Position numbers and translations under genes: made by a program. A DNA stretch of 64,000 nucleotides, taken from NCBI RefSeq assembly GCF_000980895.1, contig NZ_LAZX01000090.1:62001-126000 (forward strand), written 5' to 3'. The notes under the pieces are model-generated. The model was not told where the DNA came from. It saw nothing but the letters and a program-made list of their open reading frames with translations, and ran no database searches. Below, piece after piece: positions 35,941 through 45,685 of the stretch. Numbering within the stretch: the stretch's first letter is position 1; the number at the start of each line of letters is the position of its first letter. The DNA is from Sphingomonas sp. Ag1 (GTDB lineage: Bacteria; Pseudomonadota; Alphaproteobacteria; Sphingomonadales; Sphingomonadaceae).

Positions 35941-38417
35941 GCCAGCGTCAGCCCGCCGGCGCGCAGCGGCTCCGCCCCTTGCAGGAAATAGCGCCGGGCA
36001 ATCTCGTTGGAGAGGCCGATCAGCCGCGCCTCCAGCTCGCTCAGCATCTTGCCGTCGAGCGTTCCGGCGCGGGCGCTCGATACGATCGCCTTCAGCTCGG
36101 TTGCCTGTTGCTGCTGCTCCTCCGCCATGCCGTCGTCGTTCAGCACCGGCAACGCACAAAGATGCTCCCAGATGCGCTCCACCTGAAAGGCGAGCGAGCG
36201 CGGATTGCCGGTATCGAGCGCGACCAGATCGACCACCGGCACGCGCGCGAGGCCGGTCAGATAACGCTGGCGATAGCTGATCTGGCTGTCGGCAAGGTCG
36301 AGCAGGGTCGACAGATCATCAAGCGATGATCCCGCAAGGCCAAAGGTCAGGAGAGCGCGGACCATGGCCAGTGCGCGCTCGATCCGCCGACCGAGATCGT
36401 GGAACCGCCAGGCCGCGGTGCGGCTCATATGTTCCGCCGACAGGCCGGCGATCGCCGCGTAGCGCCGCTGAAGCGAGCCCGCGCGATCCAGCGTCCCGCG
36501 ATGGGTGGGGAAGGGCGCGTCGAGCAGCCGCACCATATCCGCCGACAACCGGTCACGCGAATTGTTGCCGATCCGCCGTGCGTGCAGGTTGATCTCCGCG
36601 ACCGATTGCCAGCCCTGGCCGACCGATTCCATCGCATGCCGCGCCATCTGGGTCAGGTCCGCCCGCTTGTGGCTGGACGGGCGCGGCGCGGCGCCGGTGC
36701 TGCCGATCAATCCTGCCAGCCGCCCGATCGTGTCGCTGCTCAGCGCCGCGCCGCCATCGGCGTCGATCGAATTGCCCAGCATCACGCGGATCACCGCCAG
36801 CAGCGCCTCGCCGCGTTCCAGATACCGGCCCAGCCAGAAGAAATTGTCCGCCACGCGGCTCGGCAGGGTGCCGGGATTGCGGCGAATATGCTGGGTGTCG
36901 GTTGGCGGCAGCAGCGACACGGGATCGACCGGCGTGTTCCCGTGTACCACGACATCGGCCGACCAGATGCCCTCGCCCATCACCGCCGCGCGCGGATCGG
37001 GATGCTCGGCGATGCGGGCGAAGCCGCCCGGCAGCACGACCCAGCGGCCGTCCGCGCCGCGCGCGGCAAAGACACGCAGCGTGAAGGGGCGCGATACCAG
37101 GGTGTCGCCGGCGACGACCGGCATGGTGGAAAGCCGGACGATCTCCTGCCCGACATAATCCTGCGGCCGACGCGCCAGATCGGCGCGCAGCGCCGTGCGT
37201 TGTGCGGCATCGAGATCGTTTCCCGCGACGGCGCTGTCGGTGGGTAAGCCCAGCGTCCCGCCGCCAAAGGCCGGCGCGATGAGCAGATTGTCGAGATCCT
37301 CCTCCACCCGCGCGCATTCGGAGGGCTGGCCGCACCACCAGGTCGCGATATTGGGCAGGCTGAGGCTGGCCCCGGTCAGGCGAAGGCACAATTGCGGCAG
37401 GAAGGCGTGCCAGGCGGGCGCCTCCAGCACCCCGACACCGGGTGCGTTCGCCAGCACGACATTGCCGGCGGCATAGGCGTCGATCAGGCCGGGCACGCCG
37501 ATCTGCGAGTGAGTGTCGAAGGCGAGCGGGTCGAGGAAGCGCGCGTCGAGCCGGCGCCACAGAGCGTCGATCCTCTTCAGCCCGCCGATGGTGCGAACAT
37601 AGACCTTGTCCTCCAGCGCGGCGAGGTCAGCGCCCTCCACCAGCAGCAGGCCGAGGTAGCGGGCAAGATGTGCCTGCTCGGGATAGCTGACGGTGTAATT
37701 TCCCGGGGTCAGCAGGCCGATGCGGGGATCGGTGCGGTTGCACGATGCGGCGAGGCCGTCGCGAAATGCGGCAAAGAAGGGCGCATGGCGCGCAACATTG
37801 AGCCGCGCCTGAAGGCCGCCGAGCGTGCGGCTGACCGCCAGGCGGTTTTCCAGCGCATAGCCCGCACCCGATGGCGTGCGAAGATGATCGGCCAGCACCC
37901 GCCATTCGCCGGTCGGCCCGCGGCCCAGGTCCACGGCCATGAAGTGAAGCTGGTGGCCGCCCGGTGGCGGCAGGCCGACGAGCGGGCGCAGGAAGAACGG
38001 GCTGCCCGCCACGAGCGCGGCGGGGACCAGCCCGCGGGCGACCAGCTTTGCCTCGCCGTACAGATCGGCAAGGATGGTCTCGAACAGGTCGGCACGCTGC
38101 ACGATCCCGCGTTCGATCGCGGCCCATTCGTCGCCCTCGATCAGCAGCGGGACCGGGGACAGGGGCCAGGGTCGCTCCTCATTCTCGCCGGTCACGCGAA
38201 ATCCCGTGCCGATGTCCGCGGCATGGCGCTGCACGCGTTCGCGGGCGTACGCCAGGTCATCGCCGACCAGCGTCGCTAGTTCCTCGAACATCGCCAGCCA
38301 CGGAGTCTCGTCGCCGCCGCACAGCACGTCGCCGCCGCTGGCGACATGCGCGCGGTAATCGTCGATCCAGCGACGCGCGTTGGTATAGGGATCAAAAAGG
38401 GCGGGCTGTGTCGCCAA
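35937..38417 (-). CDS. Fused circularly permuted ATP-grasp / alpha-E protein
   Basis: The 826-residue protein joins two domains that are often separate genes. Residues 1 to about 510 resemble the circularly permuted ATP-grasp domain (DUF404/DUF407; FFLRPLVGLPPPGGHQLHFM, WRVLADHLRTPSGAGYALE, KVYVRTIGGLKRIDALWRRL, WWCGQPSECARVEEDLDNLL). From about residue 520 the alpha-E domain follows (SRVADNFFWLGRYLERGEAL). ATP-grasp members make amide bonds by acyl phosphate chemistry. With the coupled transglutaminase this is the predicted peptide-ligase/peptidase pair described for such loci. The start was set at the TTG complement of 38415-38417 (LATQPALFDPY), behind AGGAG; the longer ATG start at 38516 would add 33 residues of unlike sequence. 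Confidence 0.85.
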   Translation of the reverse strand: MATQPALFDPYTNARRWIDDYRAHVASGGDVLCGGDETPWLAMFEELATLVGDDLAYARERVQRHAADIGTGFRVTGENEERPWPLSPVPLLIEGDEWAAIERGIVQRADLFETILADLYGEAKLVARGLVPAALVAGSPFFLRPLVGLPPPGGHQLHFMAVDLGRGPTGEWRVLADHLRTPSGAGYALENRLAVSRTLGGLQARLNVARHAPFFAAFRDGLAASCNRTDPRIGLLTPGNYTVSYPEQAHLARYLGLLLVEGADLAALEDKVYVRTIGGLKRIDALWRRLDARFLDPLAFDTHSQIGVPGLIDAYAAGNVVLANAPGVGVLEAPAWHAFLPQLCLRLTGASLSLPNIATWWCGQPSECARVEEDLDNLLIAPAFGGGTLGLPTDSAVAGNDLDAAQRTALRADLARRPQDYVGQEIVRLSTMPVVAGDTLVSRPFTLRVFAARGADGRWVVLPGGFARIAEHPDPRAAVMGEGIWSADVVVHGNTPVDPVSLLPPTDTQHIRRNPGTLPSRVADNFFWLGRYLERGEALLAVIRVMLGNSIDADGGAALSSDTIGRLAGLIGSTGAAPRPSSHKRADLTQMARHAMESVGQGWQSVAEINLHARRIGNNSRDRLSADMVRLLDAPFPTHRGTLDRAGSLQRRYAAIAGLSAEHMSRTAAWRFHDLGRRIERALAMVRALLTFGLAGSSLDDLSTLLDLADSQISYRQRYLTGLARVPVVDLVALDTGNPRSLAFQVERIWEHLCALPVLNDDGMAEEQQQQATELKAIVSSARAGTLDGKMLSELEARLIGLSNEIARRYFLQGAEPLRAGGLTLA

Positions 38418-38528
38418 GACGATGGGGCTCCTGCGCGGCGCGGACCCTAGCGGGGCATTGTCGCGGCGCAATATGAAATCGGTGCTGCGGGATCGGATGA
38501 AAGCGCGCGGGCGCAAAGGCCCATGGCG

Positions 38529-41012
38529 TCACAGGTCCGGCAATGTCTGCTCGGCCACCCCCCATCCGGCGAGCGCACGGCTGCCCGCGCGTTCGATCAG
38601 TTCAGCCGCGTCCGTGACATGCCAGCGCGCGGCGCTGTCAATGTCGCGCAATTCGGTCCAGGAAACCGGCGCTGCAACGGGGGCGCCGGCACGTGCACGC
38701 GCCGCATAGGGCATGATCGCCGTGGCGCCCCGCTGGTTCCTCAGCCAGTCGATGAAGATCCGGCCCTTGCGTTTAGCCTTGCTCATCGTCGCGACAAAGC
38801 GGTCCGGCTCGGCCTGCGCCAGCGCACGGGCGAAGCGATCGGCAAAGCTCTTCACCGCCGGCCATTCGGCATCGGGGGTGAGCGGCACGACGACATGCAC
38901 CCCCTTGCCCCCGGACAGCATCGGGAAGCTGGTGAGGCCAAGCTCGGCGAGCTGGTTTTTCAGATGCTCGGCCGCCTTCTTGGTGTCGCCAAAATCGAGG
39001 CCCTCGTCGGGGTCGAGGTCGAACACCAGCCGGTCGGGCTGCTCCAGATGGTCGACCGTCGATCCCCAGCCGTGGAATTCGATCGTGCCCATCTGCACGC
39101 AGGCGACCAGCCCGTCGGCATCGTCGACCCAGAGGTAATTTTCGGTCGATCCGTCCTTCTCCGTGATCGGCACCTGATGGACGTGATCGCCGAACGATCC
39201 CGCGTCATGCTTCTGGAAGAAGCATTTTCGGGCGCGTCCCTGCGGGCATCGAACGAGGCTGATCGGCCGCCGACCGGCCCAGGGCAGCATGATTCCGGCC
39301 ACCTCAGCATAATAATCGGCCAGATCGCCCTTGGTGACTTTCGATTCGGGAAAGATCAGCCGGTCCCGGCTGCTGACCTTGATGCTGGTCGCCGGAACGT
39401 CGGTGGGGGCGGCGGCGGGCGGGGCCTGCGGCTGTTCGATCACCACGTCCTTGGCATCCTTGTCACCGCGCAGCCCGAGGAAGCTCGGGTGGCGCAGCAG
39501 CTTGTCCGGCGTGGTTTCGGTGAAGGCGATTTCGGCGACCAGCTTGGGCGTCACCCAATGCGCGCTCTTCACCGCGGCGCGGCCAAGATTCTTGGGCACC
39601 TCGACGGTCGGCGTCTTGCGCTCCAGCTTTGCGAGCTTCTCGCTCAGCTCGATCATCAGGTCGTTGGAGAACCCCGTGCCGACCTTGCCCGCATAGCGCA
39701 GCTTGCCGTCCTCATGTACGCCGAGCAGCAGCGAGCGGAAGCCGCGCGCCTTGTCGGACGTGGTCCAGCCGACGATCACGAATTCCTGCCGCCGCGTGCA
39801 CTTGACCTTCACCCACGCCTTGGTGCGCTGCCCGCGATAGGGCGCGTCGGCCTGTTTGGAGACGATCCCCTCCAGCCCCTCGGCGCACATCGTCTCGAAC
39901 AGTTTTTCACCCGATCCCATGACATGTTCGCTGAACTGCAGCCGGTCGGAGGCGGTGATGATCGGCCGCAGCCGTTCCTTGCGCTGGAGATTGGTGAGCG
40001 GGCGCAGATCCTCGCCATCCAGTTCGATGAGGTCGAAGGCGAAGAAGGTCATGTCGCCGCCGGAGGAGATCGCGTTCTTCAGCGTGGAGAAGTCGGGCCG
40101 CCCGTCCTTGAAGGCGACGATCTCGCCGTCCAGCAGCGCGCTGTCGACCGGCAGCGCCGCCGCGGCGTCAGCAATCGCCTGGAACTTGTCGGTCCAGTCC
40201 AGCCCGTTGCGGGTATAGACCTTTGCGGTGCCGCCGCCGACCGCGATCACCGCGCGATAGCCGTCGTATTTCACCTCATGCATCCACGCAGACCCGTCGG
40301 GCACGCTGTCCACCAGCGTGCACAATTGCGGCGGGGAGAATGCCGGCGGTGCGCCTTTCGCCTTGCCTTTGCTCGTGCTGCGCCCGCGTGACGCAGGCGC
40401 CTTCTTCTTCGCTCGGGCCTTTTCGACCTTCTTCGGTTTCTTACCCTCGGCGATCTCCTGCATCGTGCGGTCGGTGGTGACGCTGGTCAGCGCGGTTTCA
40501 ACCAACGTGTCGGTGCCGCCGGCATAGCCATCGTCGATCTTGCGCAGCAGCCAGTTCTCGCGCTTTTCCTTGCCCCTGGGCTTCAGCCGGATCAGCAGCC
40601 ATTCGCCCTTCATCCGCTCGCCATCGAGCACGAAATGAAGGTGGCCTTTCTCGAGGTCCTCGGGCGACTTGCCCTTGATCACCGACCAGGTGCCGCGATC
40701 CCACAGCATCACCGTGCCGCCGCCATATTCGCCCTTGGGGATCGTGCCCTCAAAGGTTGCATAGCTGAGCGGGTGATCCTCGGTCCTGACCGCCAGCCTT
40801 TTCTCGTTGGGATCAAGGCTCGGCCCGCGCGTCACCGCCCAGCTCTTCAGCACGCCGTCGAGCTCGAGCCGGAAATCCCAATGCAGCCGCGTCGCATCAT
40901 GCTTCTGCACGATGAAGCTGTTGCCATTGCCCGGCGCCAACGTGCCGGCGGGCTCGGCCGTCTTCGCGAAATCGCGCTTGGCATTGTAGAGGGCGAGGGG
41001 ATCGCTGCTCAT
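38529..41012 (-). CDS. ligD: DNA ligase D (PE-LIG-POL)
   Basis: The 827-residue end-joining enzyme has the order phosphoesterase, ligase, polymerase. The N-terminal 3'-phosphoesterase (about 1-170; FIVQKHDATRLHWDFRLELD, then EGTIPKGEYGGGTVMLWDRG) comes first. A lysine-rich linker and the ATP-dependent ligase follow, with the adenylated Lys248 in HEVKYDGYRAV. The C-terminal polymerase/primase domain starts near residue 540 (RLIFPESKVTKGDLADYY; LVRCPQGRARKCFFQKH; LVFDLDPDEGLDFGDTKK). The order is that of Pseudomonas LigD, not of the mycobacterial POL-first form. It is 33 bases after ku and on the same strand, so ku-ligD is an operon for non-homologous end joining. Confidence 0.96.
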   Translation of the reverse strand: MSSDPLALYNAKRDFAKTAEPAGTLAPGNGNSFIVQKHDATRLHWDFRLELDGVLKSWAVTRGPSLDPNEKRLAVRTEDHPLSYATFEGTIPKGEYGGGTVMLWDRGTWSVIKGKSPEDLEKGHLHFVLDGERMKGEWLLIRLKPRGKEKRENWLLRKIDDGYAGGTDTLVETALTSVTTDRTMQEIAEGKKPKKVEKARAKKKAPASRGRSTSKGKAKGAPPAFSPPQLCTLVDSVPDGSAWMHEVKYDGYRAVIAVGGGTAKVYTRNGLDWTDKFQAIADAAAALPVDSALLDGEIVAFKDGRPDFSTLKNAISSGGDMTFFAFDLIELDGEDLRPLTNLQRKERLRPIITASDRLQFSEHVMGSGEKLFETMCAEGLEGIVSKQADAPYRGQRTKAWVKVKCTRRQEFVIVGWTTSDKARGFRSLLLGVHEDGKLRYAGKVGTGFSNDLMIELSEKLAKLERKTPTVEVPKNLGRAAVKSAHWVTPKLVAEIAFTETTPDKLLRHPSFLGLRGDKDAKDVVIEQPQAPPAAAPTDVPATSIKVSSRDRLIFPESKVTKGDLADYYAEVAGIMLPWAGRRPISLVRCPQGRARKCFFQKHDAGSFGDHVHQVPITEKDGSTENYLWVDDADGLVACVQMGTIEFHGWGSTVDHLEQPDRLVFDLDPDEGLDFGDTKKAAEHLKNQLAELGLTSFPMLSGGKGVHVVVPLTPDAEWPAVKSFADRFARALAQAEPDRFVATMSKAKRKGRIFIDWLRNQRGATAIMPYAARARAGAPVAAPVSWTELRDIDSAARWHVTDAAELIERAGSRALAGWGVAEQTLPDL

Positions 41013-41045
41013 GGCGTGACCCCCATCGGCGGCATGAGGATGAGG

Positions 41046-41957
41046 TCAGGCACGTTTGCGCGCCGCCGGCTTGCTGGCCGTCTTCTTCGCCGGCGTGGTG
41101 CGCGACGCGGCCTTCGCAGCGGGCTTCTTGGCGGGCGTGCTCTTGGTCGCCGCGCCAGCACCGCCGGATTTTTCCATCGATTTCTTCAGCGCGGCCATCA
41201 GGTCGACGACGTTGGAGGCGGACCGCCCGCCACCGTCATCCTTCTCCTCGATGATCTTGCGATTGCCCTTCTGCTTGCGCTTGCGCTCGATCAGGTCCCT
41301 CAGCGCATCGACATAGCGATCGTGGAACTCCTGCGGGTCGAAGGCGGCGCTCTTCTTTTCGATCAGCGCCTCGGCCAGTTCGAGCAGTTCCTCGTCCGGC
41401 TTGGCATCGGGAATGTCGCGGAAATAGCCCTGCGCCCGGTTCACCTCATCGGCATAGCGCAAGGTTTCCAGCACCATGCCGCGGCCGCACGGCTTCAGGC
41501 TGACGACATATTCACGCCCGCGCATCGCCAGCTGCCCCAGCCCGACCTTCTTGGTCCGCCGCAACGCCTCGCGCAGCACGATGAACGCTTCCTCCGCCAG
41601 GTCGTCCGCCGGCACGACGAAATAGGGCTTCTCATAATACAGGACGTCGATGTCGCTCGCGTCGACGAATTGCGTCAGTTCCAGCGTCTTCTTCGATTCC
41701 AGCTTCACCGAATCGATCTCGTCCTGATCGAGCAGGACATATTCGCCCTTGTCGATCTGATAGCCCTTCATGATGTCGTCGGCATCGACCGGCCCGACAC
41801 CCTCGGCCACCTTTTCATATTTGATCGGCTTGCCGGTCGGCTCATGGATCTGGCGAAAGCTGACGCTCGCGCCCGATTTGACGGCCGAATAGATTTCCAC
41901 CGGGATGGAGACGAGCGCGAGGCGTATCTGCCCTTGCCAATATGCCCGTGCCGCCAT
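41046..41957 (-). CDS. ku: Non-homologous end-joining protein Ku
   Basis: The 303-residue protein has the Ku core beginning MAARAYWQGQIRLALVSIPV, with LVSIPVEIYSAVKS, YEKVAEGVGPVDADDIMKGY and VDASDIDVLYYEKPYFV. The C-terminal tail from about residue 240 is made of lysine, alanine, serine and threonine (KSTPAKKPAAKAASRTTPAK), a DNA-contacting extension frequent in bacterial Ku. Ku binds double-strand ends and recruits LigD, encoded directly downstream. It is divergent from pdxH, with an 87-base spacer. Confidence 0.96.
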   Translation of the reverse strand: MAARAYWQGQIRLALVSIPVEIYSAVKSGASVSFRQIHEPTGKPIKYEKVAEGVGPVDADDIMKGYQIDKGEYVLLDQDEIDSVKLESKKTLELTQFVDASDIDVLYYEKPYFVVPADDLAEEAFIVLREALRRTKKVGLGQLAMRGREYVVSLKPCGRGMVLETLRYADEVNRAQGYFRDIPDAKPDEELLELAEALIEKKSAAFDPQEFHDRYVDALRDLIERKRKQKGNRKIIEEKDDGGGRSASNVVDLMAALKKSMEKSGGAGAATKSTPAKKPAAKAASRTTPAKKTASKPAARKRA

Positions 41958-42044
41958 GATCGTCCGCCTTCATCGTTGCGAGGCCGATTCAATTCGTGGC
42001 GCGGGGAGTCGTTCCGCCGCATCGCCGGTGCTATGGCAGCCAGC

Positions 42045-42623
42045 ATGTCCACCGATCCCTTCGGCCTGTTCGACGCCTGGTTTGCCGAGGCGCAGGAAAG
42101 CGAACCCAATGATCCCAACGCGATGGCGCTGGCGACTGCGGATGCCAGCGGGCGGCCCGCCGCGCGCATGGTGCTGCTGAAGGGGCACGGCCCCGACGGT
42201 TTCGTGTTCTACACCAATCGCGAGAGCCGCAAGGCACACGACCTGAAGGAAAATATGCAGGCTGCGCTGCTGTTTCACTGGAAGTCGCTGCGCCGCCAGA
42301 TCCGGATCGAGGGCGTGGTGGAACGGGTGAGCGACGCCGAAAGCGACGCCTATTTCGCCTCGCGCGGGCGCGACTCGCAGCTGGGTGCCTGGGCGTCCGA
42401 ACAATCCCGTCCGCTGGCCGCCCGCTCGATCTTCGAGGGGCGGTTCGAGGCAATGCAATTCCGTTTCGAGGGTAGCGACGTGCCGCGCCCGCCGCATTGG
42501 GGCGGGTATCGCGTGGTGCCCGATCGTATCGAGTTCTGGCAGGATCGCGCGCATCGCCTACATGAGCGTCGATTGTTCACGCGTGAAGAAGCGGGGTGGA
42601 CGGAAGGCTTGCTCTACCCATGA
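42045..42623 (+). CDS. pdxH: Pyridoxamine 5'-phosphate oxidase
   Basis: The 192-residue FMN enzyme oxidises PNP or PMP to pyridoxal 5'-phosphate. Its fold blocks are PNAMALATADASGRPAARMV, FVFYTNRESRKAHDLKENMQ, ALLFHWKSLRRQIRIEGVVE and the C-terminal signature EFWQDRAHRLHERRLF with conserved Arg/His. I place the start at the ATG of MSTDPFGLFDAWFAEA (42045), typical of the family, although an in-frame ATG four codons earlier (42033) is equally possible. Its stop overlaps the ATG of the CDF transporter gene (ATGA), so both are probably cotranscribed. Confidence 0.93.
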   Translation: MSTDPFGLFDAWFAEAQESEPNDPNAMALATADASGRPAARMVLLKGHGPDGFVFYTNRESRKAHDLKENMQAALLFHWKSLRRQIRIEGVVERVSDAESDAYFASRGRDSQLGAWASEQSRPLAARSIFEGRFEAMQFRFEGSDVPRPPHWGGYRVVPDRIEFWQDRAHRLHERRLFTREEAGWTEGLLYP

Positions 42624-43567
42624 CCAACGACGAACGCCGCCGGATCATCCCGCTTGCGATGCGCGCCGCCCTGGCGAGCGTCGCGACGGCAGCGTTCCTG
42701 CTGGCGCTGAAGGGTTTTGCCGCGTGGCACACCGGATCGGTCGCGATGCTCGGCTCGCTGGCCGACACTGCGCTCGACCTGCTGGCGAGCCTCGTCACCC
42801 TCTACGGGGTCAAGGTGGCGGCGGAGCCGGCGGACCACGATCACCGCTTCGGCCATGGCAAGGCGGAGGCACTGGCGGCATTGTTCCAGGTGGTGCTGAT
42901 CACTGCCTCGGCGATCGGCATCGCATGGCGCGCGATCGAGCGGCTGACCAATCCGCAGGTCAATCAGGACGCGACGCTGGGCATCGGCGTGTCGGTGGCG
43001 GCGATCGTCGCGACCTTTGCGCTGCTCGCCTATCAACGCAGCGTCATCCGGCGCACCGGATCGGTCGCGATCCTCGCCGACAATGTCCATTACCAGTCGG
43101 ACGTCCTGCTCAACGTGGCGGTGATCGCGGCGCTGGTGCTCGATCAGTTCGCCAGCGTGCCCGGCGCCGATCCGATCTTCGGCATCGCCATCGCGATGTG
43201 GCTCGCATGGGGCGCGTTCAAGGCGTCGAGCCAGGCGATCGACATGCTGATGGACAAGGAATGGCCGGAAGATCAGCGCGCCGCCTTTATCGAGGTTGCC
43301 GCGCGCCAACCCGGCATCCGCGGCATCCATGATTTCCGCACCCGGCGGGCCGGCGCGCATGATTTCGCGCAATTCCACATGGAGGTGGATCGCACGCTGA
43401 CCGTCGCCGCCGCGCACGACATCGTGGAGAATGTCGAACGCCGGCTGCGCGACGTGTTTCCGCGCGTGGAGGTGCTGATCCATCTCGATCCGGAGGGGCA
43501 TGTCGATACCGACAATCCACTGGTCGAGGCGGACGTGACGCCGCATTGGTTCGGCAAGCGTATCTGA
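42620..43567 (+). CDS. Cation diffusion facilitator (FieF-like)
   Basis: The 315-residue inner-membrane antiporter has six predicted helices. The metal site is in ADTALDLLASLVTLYGVKVA with DHDHRFGHGKAEALAALFQV in the loop after helix 2, and a matching ADNVHYQSDVLLNVAVIAAL in helix 5. A cytoplasmic C-terminal domain (HDFRTRRAGAHDFAQFHMEV) follows, with conserved His. It exports divalent metals such as zinc, iron or manganese in exchange for protons; the exact metal is undecided. The start is the ATG at 42620, overlapping the pdxH stop. An earlier in-frame ATG (42596) would lie inside pdxH. Confidence 0.92.
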   Translation: MTNDERRRIIPLAMRAALASVATAAFLLALKGFAAWHTGSVAMLGSLADTALDLLASLVTLYGVKVAAEPADHDHRFGHGKAEALAALFQVVLITASAIGIAWRAIERLTNPQVNQDATLGIGVSVAAIVATFALLAYQRSVIRRTGSVAILADNVHYQSDVLLNVAVIAALVLDQFASVPGADPIFGIAIAMWLAWGAFKASSQAIDMLMDKEWPEDQRAAFIEVAARQPGIRGIHDFRTRRAGAHDFAQFHMEVDRTLTVAAAHDIVENVERRLRDVFPRVEVLIHLDPEGHVDTDNPLVEADVTPHWFGKRI

Positions 43568-43634
43568 ACCTCGCCGCTGATCCGGCGTTCGCAGCCGCAC
43601 CGGCGGCATCCCGGCCGCTTCACGAAAGGACATT

Positions 43635-44432
43635 ATGAGGATCCCGTTCGCGCAGATCGACGCCTTCGCCGACGCGCCGTTCGTCGGCAATCCCGCCGCC
43701 GTGCTGCCGCTTTCGGCCTGGCCCGACGACACGTTGCTTCAGGCGATCGCGTCGGAGAACAACCTGTCCGAAACGGCCTTCATCGTGCCAGCGCCGGCGA
43801 ACGATGCGGCGGATTTTGAACTGCGCTGGTTTACGCCGGCCGCCGAGGTGGCGCTATGTGGGCATGCGACGCTGGCCAGCGGGCATTTCGTCCTGTCCTC
43901 CGACACCACGATCGATCGCGTGCGCTTCGCCACCCGGCAGGCCGGGATGCTGGAGGTCGCGCGGCGCGGCGCGGGTTATGAGATGGCGCTGCCCGCGTGG
44001 CGGCCCAAGCCAAAGCCGCTGGGCGCGATCGTCGCCGCACTGGGCGTCGAGGCGGTGGAGACGCTGTGGCATGACAAGGGCTATGCGTTGGTGATCGTCG
44101 CCGATGAGGCAGCGGTGCGCGCCGCCGCGCCCGATGGTCGCGCGATCAAGGCTTTGGGGCCGATCGTCCATATCGTCGCCGCGCACGGTGAGAGCGCGGA
44201 TATCGTCAGCCGCGTCTTCACCGACTTCTACGACATTCCCGAGGATCCGGTGACCGGCTCCGCCCATGCGGTGATGGCGCCTTACTGGGCCGATGTGCTT
44301 GGCCGCGACACCTTCAGCGCGTTTCAGGCGAGCGCGCGTGGTGGCCGGATCGGCTGCCGGGTTGCTGGGGACCGCATCCTGCTGACCGGCGAGTGCGTCA
44401 CCGTGATCGAGGGGACGTATCTGCTGCCCTGA
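43635..44432 (+). CDS. PhzF-family isomerase
   Basis: The 265-residue soluble protein begins MRIPFAQIDAFADAPFVGNP and contains the family's catalytic Glu in ENNLSETAFIV (Glu46). WFTPAAEVALCGHATLASGH and DPVTGSAHAVMAPYW follow; both are signature blocks of the PhzF fold. Members include the phenazine isomerase and many uncharacterised enzymes. No phenazine genes accompany it, so the substrate is unknown. It follows the CDF gene by 67 bases and converges on mnmA. Confidence 0.9.
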   Translation: MRIPFAQIDAFADAPFVGNPAAVLPLSAWPDDTLLQAIASENNLSETAFIVPAPANDAADFELRWFTPAAEVALCGHATLASGHFVLSSDTTIDRVRFATRQAGMLEVARRGAGYEMALPAWRPKPKPLGAIVAALGVEAVETLWHDKGYALVIVADEAAVRAAAPDGRAIKALGPIVHIVAAHGESADIVSRVFTDFYDIPEDPVTGSAHAVMAPYWADVLGRDTFSAFQASARGGRIGCRVAGDRILLTGECVTVIEGTYLLP

Positions 44433-44451
44433 TCGGTGGCAGCGCCTGTCG

Positions 44452-45558
44452 TCAGGCCGCCAGCGCGGCGGCCTCGGTGCTCGCGATCCAGCCGCCGCCG
44501 AGCACCCGGTCGCCATCATACAGCACCGCCGCCTGGCCCGGCGCGACGCCATATTCGGGCGCGTCGAACAGCAGCATGTCGCCATCGAGGCGCGCCGGCA
44601 CCGGCTTGGCCATCGATCGCACCTTGGCGGTCAGCGGGCCGTCCAGAGGTCCGAGGATGTTGAGATCGGCGAGCCGCGCGGCGGCCACCGCCAGCGCCGC
44701 GCGCGGGCCGACGACGACGCGCCGCGCCTCGGGCTCCAGCCGGATGACGTACAGCGGCTCGGGCTGGCCGCCGATGTCGAGGCCGCGCCGCTGGCCGACG
44801 GTGTAATGGATGATCCCCTCGTGCCGGCCGAGCGCGCGTCCTTCGAGGTCGACGATCTCGCCGCCGTCCACTGCTGCGGGGCGCAGTTTCTTGACCAGCC
44901 CGGCGTAGTCACCGTCGGGGACGAAGCAGATATCCTGGCTGTCGGGCTTGCTCGCGACGCCCAGCCCCATCTCGGCAGCGATCGCGCGCACCTGGTCCTT
45001 GGGCATGCCGCCCAGCGGGAAGCGCAGGAAATCGAGCTGCCGGCGCGTGGTGGCGAACAGGAAATAGCTCTGGTCGCGCGCGGGATCGATCGCGCGGTGC
45101 AGCTCGGCGCCCTCGCTGCCCATCACCCGGCGGACATAATGGCCGGTGGCGAGGCAGTCCGCGCCCAGATCACGCGCCAACGCGAACAGGTCGGTGAATT
45201 TGGGTCCCATGTTGCACTGGACGCAAGGGATGGGCGTGCGGCCGGCGAGATATTCGTCGGCAAAGCGGTCGACCACCCGGCTGCGGAAGCTGCTTTCGTG
45301 GTCGAACACATAATGCGCGATGCCTAGGCTGTCGCACACCGCGCGCGCATCACGAATGTCGCGCCCGGCGCAGCAGGCGCCGGGGCGGGCGGTCGCCTCG
45401 CCATGGTCGTACAATTGCAGCGTCACGCCGATCGTCTCCGCCCCGCTCGCCTTGGCCAGCGCGGCGACGACGGAGCTGTCCACCCCGCCCGACATGGCAA
45501 CGACGATGCGGCGGCCGGCGGCGGCGCCGTCCAGCTGGAAATCACCGATATCAGTCAC
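44452..45558 (-). CDS. mnmA: tRNA-specific 2-thiouridylase MnmA
   Basis: The 368-residue enzyme installs the 2-thio group of U34 in Glu, Gln and Lys tRNAs. It has the PP-loop [17 protein letters not shown], the first conserved Cys region ([15 protein letters not shown]), the Cys pair [17 protein letters not shown], and the second catalytic Cys in [18 protein letters not shown]. The GTG at the complement of 45556-45558 ([11 protein letters not shown]) is preferred; an ATG six codons upstream (MCYGAH) is possible. Neither has a clear Shine-Dalgarno. It is divergent from the next small gene by 127 bases. Confidence 0.94.
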   Translation of the reverse strand: MTDIGDFQLDGAAAGRRIVVAMSGGVDSSVVAALAKASGAETIGVTLQLYDHGEATARPGACCAGRDIRDARAVCDSLGIAHYVFDHESSFRSRVVDRFADEYLAGRTPIPCVQCNMGPKFTDLFALARDLGADCLATGHYVRRVMGSEGAELHRAIDPARDQSYFLFATTRRQLDFLRFPLGGMPKDQVRAIAAEMGLGVASKPDSQDICFVPDGDYAGLVKKLRPAAVDGGEIVDLEGRALGRHEGIIHYTVGQRRGLDIGGQPEPLYVIRLEPEARRVVVGPRAALAVAAARLADLNILGPLDGPLTAKVRSMAKPVPARLDGDMLLFDAPEYGVAPGQAAVLYDGDRVLGGGWIASTEAAALAA

Positions 45559-45685
45559 GTGCGCGCCATAGCACATCCGAATTGGATGGTGAACGCGCAC
45601 CAGGATGGTGGCATCCTTTACGGACCCTTCATCTGCGGCGCGTAGCAGGGGTGTCCCGTAGGACGCATGAGGAGCCAGGCGTAGC

